The translations under genes were made by a program, and so were the position numbers. A model generated the notes under the pieces. The model made no database searches and was not told the DNA's origin. It worked only from the letters and a program-made list of their open reading frames with translations. Source: Rapana venosa (Eukaryota; Mollusca; Gastropoda; Neogastropoda; Muricidae). From it: a DNA stretch of 64,000 nucleotides. Below are positions 10,901 through 20,170 of the stretch, piece after piece; the stretch's first letter is position 1, and each line of letters starts with the position of its first letter. Location of the stretch: positions 53,446,706 through 53,510,705 of the forward strand of contig CM054158.1 in NCBI GenBank assembly GCA_028751875.1, in the 5' to 3' direction.

Positions 10901-12708
10901 CACATCGCCACTGTCGCTGCAAACCTTTCAGATCACACCACCACTGTCGCTGCAAACCTTTCAGATCACATCGCCACTGTCGCTGCAAACCTTTCAGATC
11001 ACACCGCCACTGTCGCTGCAAACCTTTCAGATCACACCACCACTGTCGCTGCAAACCTTTCAGATCACACCGCCACTGTCGCTGCAAACCTTTCAGATCA
11101 CACCACCACTGTCGCTGCAAACCTTTCAGATCACACCGCCACTGTCGCTGCAAACCTTTCAGACCACACTAGCGTGCACTTCCCCCCATCAGGAGACAGC
11201 AGTTTGCCTCCCGCCAGTCCGGCCATCTCTGGCGACACGGAAGCCACTGGTGCAGACGATGCGGTGACGGGACACGAGGACGCCACCTCTCAGCCTGCAG
11301 GAAGCCCGGGAAACACAAGCACGGTCTTCAGCACCGTGAGCAGGGCGTCAGGGGAGGACAACACAACTCCCAGTGCCGACCTGGCAACGACTGACGGCGT
11401 CTTCCCTCCAGCGCAGACAGAAAGCGGGGGTGCAGTCACGCCAGCTGATGCCAGGGAGGAGGGGTCTGACACGAAGTCCACAGCCAGTGCAGACCTCGCC
11501 ACAAAGACGTCCTGGGGGGAAGAAACTCTGAGCTACACCAGTGACCGCTCCCCTGTGTCCACTGGGTCTGGTAAAACAGAGGCCTCGCCAGTCACTGATG
11601 CCATGTCAACATTCACAGGGGTAGAGGACACTGCCGTGAACGAGGCCGTCAGTGCGAACATCACCACGGAAAGCGCGAAAGAGGCAACAACGCCTGCAAA
11701 CACTTCGTCTCTCACCAGCGAACGCTCTTCAACAGCATCCGGGGAGACAGCCTCTAGGACTGGTGTCCACATTGACGTCACAGGCGTCTCTGAAATAAAC
11801 GACACGTCCAGTGGAGACACAGAGGGTCACGCTTTGACCACACAGCCTTCCACAGTCTCTGAACACAGCCTGGAAACAGAGAGCGGGACCTCACCACGCA
11901 ACCAGCATCGTCAGGGGAGAGCAACCAGACAGTGCCTGATGATCAGACGACAACTGGCCATTCCACTGCAAAGTCTGACCCTGGTGACGTCACCACAGCC
12001 GATGACTTTGAAGACCTTGACGTCAAGCAGACGATCCATGCGGAGAGCACTACACGGCCTGCAAGAGAGACAAGCACTGCTTCAGGACACTTTTCCCAGC
12101 GCACGACTGACACCGTGGTCGGTGTGTCAGGGAGAGTGAGGTCACTTCCACTGCTCCGTCCTCTAACGAAACGGTCACAACTGAACAGGAACAACGTTCG
12201 AAGGAAACCACCAGTGACGTGATCCTCTTCACAACCCCGCCTGTGGATGGACACAGTAACACAACCGATGACGATAATCAGCTAACCCTCTCACACAGCG
12301 ATACAACGACTTCACACCCAAACGCCTCTGAGGCTGGCGCTGGTACCAACTTAACCCCTGACCACCACAGCCAAGCAGCGACCCACGCCTTTACCACACC
12401 CTCCACGACGTCAGCAGACACCAGTGAAACACTCAGTCAGCTGCCGACCGTCACTGCTGTCGCCTCCGAAAGGGATGACGTCACCGCAGTATCTGGGAAG
12501 AGTGACGTAAGCCAGACAGTGAGTGAAAACATCGCGGTAGACGTAAGTGCTTCGGGATCTGTGGGTGATGGTGACAGTACTGCGACTCCAACGACGTCAT
12601 CAGAGGGACTTTCTTCATCTGTGACCAGTGACGTCCCCGTGGTTGATGACGTGAGGACCCACCCTGCTGGTCTCTCCAGTCCCTCTCAGATGAACACATT
12701 TGATTTAG
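1866..12708 (+). CDS. Giant mucin-like EGF protein, exon A (partial gene, frameshifted)
   Basis: A single exon of about 10.8 kb codes roughly 3,600 residues. One EGF-like domain (2021-2115) lies near its start. The rest is Thr/Ser/Pro/Ala/Glu-rich with very many Asn-X-Ser/Thr sites, as expected of a heavily glycosylated secreted mucin-like protein. It contains four tandem arrays, annotated separately. No transmembrane segment is visible. The start follows a splice acceptor (1866, or 1896), so the signal peptide and start codon should lie on exons left of the window. The donor is GTGAGT at 12709, phase 1. The frame drops by one base five times, at about 5515-5523, 5748-5756, 6230-6238, 11884-11888 and 12128-12131. 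Each is repaired conceptually by one added base, mostly in a C or G run, and the composition continues unchanged in the next frame. I infer consensus errors rather than decay. No named orthologue is recognised. An extracellular mucus, adhesive or matrix role is inference. Confidence 0.8.
2021..2115 (+). other. EGF-like domain 1
   Basis: Six cysteines in the order and spacing of an EGF-like module: C-DPNP-C-QQGGT-C, then after eight residues C-V-C, then PEGWSGSF-C. The GW.G.FC ending is typical of EGF modules. It sits between a short Pro-rich segment and the first mucin array. Confidence 0.9.
2154..3165 (+). repeat. 36-bp in-frame coding array, about 28 copies
   Basis: Tandem 36-bp units code a 12-residue repeat close to TDDVTTPSVITE. 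The 5' half is degenerate (DVSTP, DVTTG and PVVSEA variants) and the 3' half is nearly uniform, so amplification at the 3' side is more recent. About 16 units hold the palindrome TGACGTCA at the DDVT codons. Because 36 is a multiple of three, several other frames and the antisense strand are also open; these are shadows. Confidence 0.9.
6419..6601 (+). repeat. 57-69 bp in-frame repeat, three copies
   Basis: Three copies of a unit coding FGDVFNQTG followed by an acidic linker and KTTP start near 6419, 6488 and 6545. The first is 12 bp longer (an extra IDVE-like insert). Each carries one NQT glycosylation site. A fourth, diverged start (PFADSRNGT) follows at about 6600. Confidence 0.85.
7270..9396 (+). 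repeat. 72-bp in-frame coding array, about 29-30 copies
   Basis: The unit codes 24 residues, close to NETREVTSEPVTSGEST followed by QSVTSHE, with one NET glycosylation site each. Three units (near 7725, 8075 and 8790) lack nine bases (EPVTSGE becomes ESGE or VSGE). Blocks differ by one residue after SGEST: Gln-Ser at 7310-8215, mostly Arg-Ser at 8220-8770, Gln-Phe at 8800-9050, and Gln-Ser again to the end. This is a record of segmental duplication. About 24 units carry TGACGTCA. Confidence 0.92.
10811..11166 (+). repeat. 33-bp in-frame array, 11 copies
   Basis: Eleven units code TATVAANLSDH or close variants (TTTV, IATV, and one 27-bp short unit). Each holds one NLS glycosylation sequon, giving a sugar site every 11 residues. 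The nucleotide units are nearly identical, so expansion is recent and copy number is probably variable. Confidence 0.92.
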
Positions 12709-12754
12709 GTGAGTCTACTTGGACTGTGCTCTTTTCCTGTTGGAAAAGGTATGT

Positions 12755-12890
12755 TTGGTTGGTCTGTCGGTCAGTCGGCTGGCTGTTTAGCTGGCTGGTT
12801 GGTTAGTTGGTGTGTTGGCTGGTTGGTTATCCTGTCGGTCTGCCAGCTGGTTGGTTGGATGGCTAATTGGTTGGTTGGCTATGGCTTGAT
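12755..12890 (+). repeat. Degenerate GGTTGGCTG-type minisatellite
   Basis: Imperfect short units of GGTTGG, CTGGTTGG and GTCGGTC run for about 130 bp, starting about 45 bp inside intron 1. Confidence 0.7.
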
Positions 12891-13684
12891 TATGCCGTCA
12901 GCGCCTGGGGTGTATCACAGTTCTTGATTAAGCCATTGACGCTGGGGCAACAGCAAAGTGAGAGGCTGTATGACCAGTGGCTTTCTTTCCCACTCATGGA
13001 ATTCCACTTTACAGCTTAGTCTTTAGTGATCGACTATGACACTCTGACTAGGAGGCTTGACTCGCACAGTCCTTATGTGCTGCAGTCCTGGGGGCTGGTT
13101 GGCCTTTGGAGAGCATCTCCAACGCTGACTGACCACTTGGCCGAGAGAGTGGGGATGTGCTGTGGGCAAGGCATCTCCACTATAATCAAATTTCTGCCCA
13201 ATTTCCGAAACAGCAGCTGCCTCCTCTGCTGTTTTGGAAGTCATCGTCGAACACGACGGACAAACATACATATGGCTTGATTAATGTTGGGCATTCTATA
13301 AAGCCGGACAGAGAAGGTAAAACGAAAAGATCAGTTGGTTTGCATCATGGAGTTCAATTGTCCAATGTTACTCTGAAATGGTGACGGAAATTGTGAAAAG
13401 ATTGTGGTCTGTACGAAGGAGTTTTTCCTGAAGAAAATCACCAGTGAAGATGGAAAAGCTAGCCACAGCACAGTAATGTCAACAGCAGAACACCAACAGC
13501 AACTCAGTAGAGTCACAACAAGGGCAACACAGCAACATGAACGGAAACTGATATTTTCGTTAGAAGTTAAAGCAACAAACATCAGCAAACAGCAACGGAT
13601 CAGCAGCTTGCAGCAACCACAAGAACAACATCAACAATAACAACAGCGATATTACTATTTCTGTCGTTGATGTCAGTATTTTTG

Positions 13685-13985
13685 TTTTACTACAGCTGCT
13701 ACTGCTCTTGATGCTGCTTGTTTTATAACTTATAAGCACAGTTATCATTATTGTCGTTTTCTTTTAACATTAAGAAAAGCAGCAGCAGTAGTAGTAGTGG
13801 TAGTTGTTGTTGATGTTGTAATATTGAGAGTAGAGGAAGTACTAAAAGAAGAAAGAGGACAAGAATAAGACAAAGAAGTTGAAGAAGTAGAAGGAGAAGA
13901 AGAAGAAGATGAAGAAAAATTTGGGAAAAAATTGAAGAAGAATGCAAAGAAGAATGCGAAGAGGCACGCGAAGAAGAAGAAGAAA

Positions 13986-14038
<53 letters not shown>

Positions 14039-14095
14039 GAAGAAGAAGAAGAACAACAACAACAACAACAGCAACAACAACAACAACAATCAACA
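13685..14095. repeat. Triplet-repeat block: CAG/GTA, GAA, GAT, CAA
   Basis: Successive trinucleotide tracts include about sixteen GAT units from roughly 13986 to 14034, then GAA, then CAA/CAG. Apparent poly-Ile, poly-His and poly-Leu ORFs on the minus strand here are simple translations of the repeats. Confidence 0.9.
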
Positions 14096-14307
14096 CTAAT
14101 AGCAGTAGTAGTGTGCTGGAAAGGTCAACCACCTTGAAAGTGAAGGTGCTAAGCATGTTAGTATTGTTTGTGATGTAGTGAACGGTGGAATTTTTAAGAC
14201 ACCGATGTAGTACTTTTAACACATAATTATTGCTGTTCCACTTCAGCAATCCCACAGCGGCTGTCTACATTGCTGTCAGAGAGAAGTAGCTAGAATGGAA
14301 TTAAAAG

Positions 14308-14958
14308 GTAAAAAAGGTAAAGGAGTCCCATAACCTATAAGGTCGTAGGGGAGCGAGTCTCAGAGACCTCACTTCTCTATTTATTTATTTATTTTTATTT
14401 ATTCTTTTATTTCGAGGATAATGGAATAAGCACGCATGTGCTTTTTTTCATCCAGTCCCCGTGTGTATGCATTTTTGTCAATTTTGTCATCCGTTCCCAC
14501 CGGCACACAATGGCCTACTCTTCCGAAAAGCGGAACGGGTTAAAACGTGTGCGCAAGATGTTCTGCGTGCGTTCGCACACGGGGCCTCGGTTTATAGTCT
14601 CATCCGAAGGACTTTTGGGGAGAGTGGAGTCTGCACTGAGGTTAACTCCAGAGGAAAAATTCTCTTGAACGGGAATCGAACCCGGGTCAGCAGATCACGA
14701 AGACATCACTGTAACCACCAGGCCATCCCGTCCCCCGGACCAGCATATTGAGGGCGGCGCCCATCTCCTCTCCCTCGCTGCTTTACCTTCCCTGACCCTA
14801 AAGAGGGCAGGTACCCGTTTACAGCTGGGTGAACTGGGGGGACTGTACTGAAGCCAAGGCGCGCAAATGGTAACCCATCCAAGTGGTAACCACGTTCGAC
14901 GTTGCTTAACTTGGCTGGGGGAAAGCGAGTGCTCTGACCACTGAGCTATCCCGTCCCC
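14308..14958 (-). mobile_element. SINE family C (tRNA-like plus 5S-like head), interrupted
   Basis: On the minus strand it begins near 14958 with GATAGCTCAGTGGTCAGAGC (tRNA box A-like). A segment strongly resembling the 3' half of 5S rRNA follows (AAGTTAAGCAACGTCG, then ACTTGGATGGGT). The body runs to 14737, and the tail segment (GTCGTAGG to AAAGGTAAAG side) resumes at 14308-14372. The gap is filled by a family B SINE at 14378-14736, so family B inserted into an existing family C copy. Confidence 0.8.
14378..14736 (-). mobile_element. tRNA-derived SINE, family B, nested insertion
   Basis: On the minus strand: head with TGGCCTGGTGG (box A-like) and GGGTTCGATTCCC (box B), body with CCTTCGGATGAGAC, then GCGAACGCACGCAGAAC, and a 3' end GGGGACTGGATG, then AAGCACATGCGTGCTT, then TTATCCTCGAAATAAAAGAA. 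The tail is TATTT repeats. Other copies are at 15250-15606, 31585-31825, 33880-34060, 34480-34740, 40040-40380 and 60405-60590. Confidence 0.85.
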
Positions 14959-15249
14959 ATAATGGAATTGCTGTTCAGTAATTCATGGTAGGATTTTCTT
15001 TTCTTTTCGTTCCAAGGTGTCCAACAATAGTGAGATTTTTTCCGTTTGCAACCGTTTTGGGTCAGCATCAAGGAAGCTGCATTCTGACTTCGGGTATGGT
15101 GTCTAGACACGACACCAGCGTTCATGCGGGTTCTCTTTTCCTTTGCTGGCTTCCTCATCCGTTCTTGCCAGCACGCAATGTCCTACTCTTCCCAAATGCA
15201 GAGCAGGCTTTAACGTGTGCGCAAGATGTTTGCTCGCGGGACCTTGGTT

Positions 15250-15606
15250 TTTAAAAAAAAAAAAATTCATTCTTTTATTTCAAGGATAATGGAATAAGCA
15301 CTCATGTGCTTTTTTTCATCCAGTCCCCGTCTGTATGCAGTTTTTGTAAATTTTGCCATTCGTTCCCACGGGCACACAATGGCCTACTCTTCCGAAAAGC
15401 GGAACAGGTTTTAACATGTGCGCGAGATGTTCTGCGTGCGTTCGCACACGGGACCTCGGTTTACAGTTTCATCCGAAGGACTTTTGGGGAGAGTGGAGTC
15501 GGTACTGATGTTTACTCAAGAGGAAAAAATCCTCTTCAACGAGAATCGAACCCGGGTCAGCAGATCACGAATACATCACTGTAACCACCAGGCTGTCCCG
15601 TCCCCC
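15250..15606 (-). mobile_element. tRNA-derived SINE, family B
   Basis: Nearly the same element as at 14378-14736, with box B GGGTTCGATTC near 15545-15560 on the minus strand and a T-run at 15255 in place of the TATTT tail. Confidence 0.85.
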
Positions 15607-15770
15607 GTTAGTCTCATCTGAAGGACTTTGGGGGAGTGGAGTCAGTAGTGACCTTAACTCTAGGGAAAAAAATTCTCTTGGACAGACGCCTGCGTGGTCG
15701 CTCAAACAGAATCAGATCACAGTGCAGCGCTCTAGCCACTAAACGATTCCGCTACCCCCCACCTCCCACG
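15606..15770 (-). mobile_element. Partial tRNA-like SINE head with family B body
   Basis: The minus strand reads TAGTGGCTAGAGCGCTGC, a tRNA-like box A region, then a body with AGTCCTTCAGATGAGACTA like families A and B. It ends about 60 bp before the acceptor of exon B. Confidence 0.55.
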
Positions 15771-15829
15771 TGTGTTGTTTCTTTAAATTTCTCATGTTAT
15801 ATGTCGTGTTCTTCTCTACCCACGTGCAG

Positions 15830-17449
15830 CATCACTTCCAACAGTGTCGGAGCAGACACCGCACACGGATGCAGCAGCAACGACAGAGACGGAAGGCGGG
15901 ACACAGTCAGCCACAGAGGGGCCGGTCCTTTCCACGGGCTACACGACACAGACTGCAGGGGAGACTGACCAGTCCACTGACCCTGTGACCTCGTACTCCT
16001 CTCCGCCTGTCGACACAGACACCATGGGCACCGCTCAGAGCCAGCATCCTACAGAAGATGCAGGCAGCGATGAAGCTACAGCCCAGTCTGTGCAATCCAC
16101 TCTGCAGACAACCCACGGTGCTGCAACTACGCCCCAGCCTGTAGAATCTTCTCCAAAGAACGACAGTGCTGGAACTACATCCCAGCCTGTAGAATCTTCT
16201 CCAAAGAACGACAGTGCTGGAACTACATCCCAGCCTGTAGAATCTTCTCCAAAGAACGACAGTGCTGGAACTACGCCCCAGTCTGTAGAATCTTCTCCAA
16301 AGAACCACAGTGCTGGAACTACGCCCCAGTCTGTAGAATCTTCTCCAAAGAACCACAGTGCTGGAAGTACAGCCCAGTCTGTAGAATCTTCTCCAAAGAA
16401 CGACAGTGCTGGAAGTACAGCCCAGTCCGTGCAATCCACTCTGCAGACTCAGGGGTCTGGCACCACGGTTCCTGATGGAATGATCGTCATCGAAAAGCAG
16501 ACGGATATTTTGGAACCGTTGACGAGGACTCCTGCCCCGCCTCTGACCCTGCCCACCGTGACAGACGCCGTTGTGATCGAAGAAGAGTCTGTTGATCTGA
16601 AAAGAAACCAAACGGTGGAGATCGCTCACAGTCGGAAAATCAACCTGACCACAGAGTCAGATCTTGAAGTCCCGGGCACGACCTCTGTCCGAACCTCCAG
16701 GGCGGCTGTTCGCTCCACGCCCACTGCTCTGTTGTTGCCAGACCGCACCGAACCTGCCACGTCTGCAGACAGTCCTCCAGCCCGCGAAACGACCCCACCC
16801 AGAATGTCACCGAGCGCGGGGGTAAATGCCGCCACCATGAAAACCCCGACGGGTGTTTCTCCAACCGCCACGAAGAGCGCTTCCCTCGCAACCTCCACCA
16901 AGGCAACCCCCGAGCCTACAGCGGCCCCGACCATCCCTTACCACCAGAGAACCAAAGAGTGGGAGAGGGTAGAGTGGGAGAAGAAGAAGCGGAACAGGAC
17001 CACAGCCGCTGACACACAGCCCACGAAACGGACGGACGGGACGAGCGCCGAGACATCTCAGACCCCAAGCCTTGGGCCAGAGTCAGACCCAACACCTGCC
17101 TCACCAGACAGGATTTCCGAAACGTCAGCAGGATTCAACGTCACACACGCATCAGCAGTGACAAGTCCAGCCACAAGCGCAGCACCCAGGAAACTGACCA
17201 CCACCCTCGGTGACACAAGCACCGCACCCGGCGCGCAGGAAATGACCACGAAGTCGACGTCGGTCAGTGATGACGTCATGTCCGTTCTGACGTGGCTGTA
17301 TGACACCTTGCCGACCACAAGCGTCGATTCTGAAGGACCGCCTTCACCCTCAGAACAGATGCCAACCACGCCTGTTGTCGACGTGGAGAAAACAACAACA
17401 ACAACAGCAACAGCAACAACAGCAACAACAGCAACAACAACAACAGCAG

Positions 17450-17481
<32 letters not shown>

Positions 17482-18309
17482 ACAGCAACAGCAGCAGCAA
17501 CAACAACAACAGCAACAACAGCAGCAACAACAACAACAACAACGACAGCTATGGATAAAACCACGGGGTCCCAAACCCGCACCCCACGCACCGACTCCGA
17601 CCGTACGACACCAGCGAGCAGTGAGGCCTCGGCAAGCACGCCCAGCCCTACACAGCGGGCCCAGTCCACCTCCTCCTCCTCCTCCTCCTCCTCCTCTCCT
17701 GCGACAACCACCGCGTCGCCGCCAGAAGCCAACCCGGCAACCGCGAGCCGCGCGACAAGCCAGGCGTACGCACCGACCTCAGCGAGCCGCTCTCCTACGA
17801 GCACGGCCCCCAGACCCCCCCAGCGCAGGACGACCCCGACACGAAGAAGAACGCCCTGCCGGAGGTACAACCCTTGCTTCAACGGCGCCAGGTGCACTAT
17901 GGACCACGCTCGGCGCGTGCAATGCCGGTGTCGGCCAGGATTCATCGGCGTGCTGTGCCAGAGAAAAGCCTTCCCCAGCCCGACTCCTAAACCCGGGAGA
18001 CCCCCACACCCAGTCACGAGCCCTTACACGGGGTTCCCAGCCTCGAGCGAGACCAGGACGAGGTCGCCAGTCTCACGGTCATCGTCCACAGCCCTCACTC
18101 CGCGGCCTACCATCTCCGTGCTGTTCGGGACGACGAAGAAGAAGCGGAAAGGGGTGAGGGTGGAGGTGGTGTACCCCTCCGGGTCCGGGAGGGAGGTGGG
18201 CAGAGGGAGGCCCCGGAAGGTGGTGACCTTGATCGTGTACAGGGCCGTGCAGGACGTCTTCAAGGTCAGCAGGGAGACGGTCCGCAACACGCTGCAACGG
18301 GCACGGGCG
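15830..18309 (+). CDS. Giant mucin-like EGF protein, exon B
   Basis: About 827 residues in one uninterrupted frame. It continues the Thr/Ser mucin region, then holds a 16-residue tandem repeat (16121-16440), a short non-repetitive stretch with acidic and basic residues (about 16460-17060), a Thr/Ala tract (17387-17547), a Ser/Pro/Arg-rich linker, a second EGF-like domain (17857-17958) and a C-terminal basic segment rich in Lys/Arg and Val (KKKRKGVRVEVVYPSG, then VVTLIVYRAVQDVFKV). The last segment looks amphipathic and continues into exon C. The acceptor is CACGTGCAG at 15829 and the donor is GTACGT at 18310, phase 0. No frameshift is visible. This contrasts with the neighbouring exons, where frame breaks coincide with G/C runs. 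Confidence 0.82.
16121..16440 (+). repeat. 48-bp in-frame array, six full copies plus a partial
   Basis: The unit codes 16 residues close to TTPQSVESSPKNDSAG. KNDS and KNHS variants alternate in blocks, and a seventh, diverged end (STAQSVQSTLQT) closes the array. KNDS and KNHS are not N-glycosylation sequons at the first Asn except where N-D-S or N-H-S fits N-X-S, so each unit does carry one potential site. Confidence 0.9.
17387..17547 (+). repeat. ACA/GCA triplet tract coding Thr/Ala
   Basis: About 160 bp of ACA, GCA and ACG-type triplets code an almost pure Thr/Ala run. Read in other frames the same DNA gives poly-Gln or, on the minus strand, poly-Leu or poly-Cys; those are not real products. 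A pure triplet tract in a coding exon is likely to vary in length between alleles. Confidence 0.9.
17857..17958 (+). other. EGF-like domain 2
   Basis: Six cysteines: C-RRYNP-C-FNGAR-C, nine residues, C-R-C, RPGFIGVL-C. The CRCRPGFIG.LC ending matches EGF modules. The domain follows the mucin region just as domain 1 precedes it, so the glycosylated part is bracketed by EGF modules. Confidence 0.9.
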
Positions 18310-18315
18310 GTACGT

Positions 18316-19010
18316 TGTTCGGTGTGTGGTTGTGTGGTGTGTGGTGGGGGTGGTGGGGGTGGGGGGGGGGGTGTGGTGGGGGGTGGTGGGGGTGTGTGTG
18401 TGTGTGGTGGTGGTGGGGGTGGTGGGGGTGGTGGGGGTGTGTGGGGTGGTGGTGGTGGTGTGTGGTGGTGGTGGTGGTGGTGTGTGGTGGTGTGGTGTGT
18501 GTGTGTGTGTGTGTGTGGTGGTGGTGTGTGTGTGTGGTGGTGGTGGGGTGTGTGGGTGGTGGTGTGGTGGTGGTGGTGGTGGTGGTGGTGTGGTGGTGGT
18601 GGTGGTGTGGGGTGTGGTGTGGTGGTGGTGGGTGGTGGTGTGTGGTGTGTGGGTGGTGGTGGTGGGTGGTGGGTGGTGGGGTGGGTGGTGGTGTGTGTGG
18701 TGGGGGTGGTGGTGGGGTGTGTGGATGGGGTGGGGTGGTGGTGGTGGTGGTGTGGTGGTGGGTGGTGGTGTGGTGGTGGTGGTGGTGGTGGGGTGGGTGG
18801 TGGTGGTGGTGTGATGTGGTGGTGGGTGGGTGGTGTGTGTGGTGGGTGGGTGTGTTGAGGGTGTGTCGTAGTGGTGTGGGGTGGTGGTGGGTGGTGTGGG
18901 TGGGTGTGATGGTGAGTGGATACGTGTGCATGGTGGTGGTGGTGGTGGTGGGTGGGTGTGTGATGTGTGTGGTGGTTGGTGGTGGTGGTGATGGTGGTGA
19001 CGAGATGAAA
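18316..19010 (+). repeat. G-rich TGG/GT low-complexity tract
   Basis: Nearly 700 bp of TGG, GGGTGG and GT units with many runs of three or more G on the + strand, starting right after the exon B donor. Apparent Gly/Val/Trp-rich ORFs (18315-19013) and the His/Thr/Pro-rich minus ORFs are artefacts of the repeat. Confidence 0.9.
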
Positions 19011-19129
19011 TAGATATGAATTGATCGATGGTAGCCTGAAGTGATGAACGACAGTTCAAGACAATGGTCGCTTCCGGTGATGTGGCTGAAGAGATGTCGA
19101 CAAGATTCACAACAGATAATAGATCAGCA

Positions 19130-20170
19130 TTCACAGACAGATGATGATCGCATTCACAGACAGATAGATCAGCATTCACAGACAGATAGATGGATCAGCA
19201 TTCACAGCAGATAGATGGTCGCATTCACAGACGATAGATCAGCATTCACAGACAGATGATGATCAGCATTACAGACAGATAGATGTGATTCAGATTGTGT
19301 CAAGATAGATGACGATCGAGCTAGTTCAACAGACAAGCATAGATCAGCATTCACAGACGAGATGGATCAGCATTAACAGACTTGATAGATCAGCATTCAC
19401 AGATAGATAGATCAGCATTCACAGACAGATAGATATATCAGCATTCACAGACAGATAGATCAGCATTCACAGACAGATACATAGATCAGCATTCACAGAC
19501 AGATGAATCAGCATTCACAGACAGATAGATCAGCATTCACAGACAGATAGATCAGCATTCACAGACAGATAGAGATCAGCATTCACAGATAGATAGATCA
19601 GCATTCACAGACAGATAGATCAGCATTCACAGACAGAATAGATCAGCATTCACAGATAGATAGATCAGCATTCACAGACAGATAGATCAGCATTCACAGA
19701 CAGATGAATCAGCATTTACAGATAGATAGATCAGCATTCACAGACAGATAGATCATCATCCACAGATAGATGGATCAGCATTCACAGACAGATAGATCAG
19801 CATTCACAGACAGATAGATCAGCATTCACAGACAGATAGATCAGCATTCACAGACAGATAGATCAGCATTCACAGACAGATAGATCAGCATTCACAGATA
19901 GATGGATCAGCATTCACAGATAGATAGATCAGCATTCACAGATAGATAGATCAGCATTCACAGATACATGGATCAGCATTCACAGACAGATAGATCAGCA
20001 TTCACAGATAGATAGATCAGCATTCACAGATACATGGATCAGCATTCACAGACAGATAGATCAGCATTCACAGATAGATAGATCCGCATTCACAGATAGA
20101 TGGATCAGCATTCACAGATAGATCAGCATTCACAGATAGATAGATCATCATTCACAGATAGATAGATCAG
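19130..20170 (+). repeat. 22-bp minisatellite (GATCAGCATTCACAGACAGATA type)
   Basis: More than 40 tandem copies of a roughly 22-bp unit, GATCAGCATTCACAGAC/T followed by AGATA or AGATG, with occasional GATA additions. The 5' end is degenerate and the 3' half is uniform. The array runs directly into the LINE RNase H frame at about 20167. Confidence 0.92.

Larger units (their letters stand above)
12709..15829 (+). other. Intron 1 of the giant gene (phase 1)
   Basis: Begins GTGAGT and ends in a pyrimidine-rich stretch with CACGTGCAG. Joining the exons gives a split Ala codon (G plus CA) and keeps the Thr/Ser-rich frame open. It contains a CTGGTTGG-type degenerate repeat (about 12755-12890), triplet repeats (13685-14095) and a SINE cluster (14308-15770). 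The 12900-13680 stretch shows no recognised feature. Confidence 0.8.

Noticed and set aside
5500..12135. Programmed ribosomal frameshifting
   Set aside because: Five shifts at sites without a common slippery heptamer, and two explained by a missing G in a G run. Consensus error is simpler.
14880..14958. Possible 5S rRNA gene fragment
   Set aside because: Only the second half of 5S is matched, it recurs at the same place in several SINE copies, and a tRNA-like box precedes it.
17276..18157. Poly-Gln, poly-Leu and poly-Cys ORFs
   Set aside because: Alternative readings of the ACA/GCA tract that codes Thr/Ala in the exon B frame.
18079..19179. 366-residue His/Thr/Pro minus-strand ORF and Gly/Trp/Val + ORFs
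   Set aside because: Translations of an intronic G/T-rich simple repeat.
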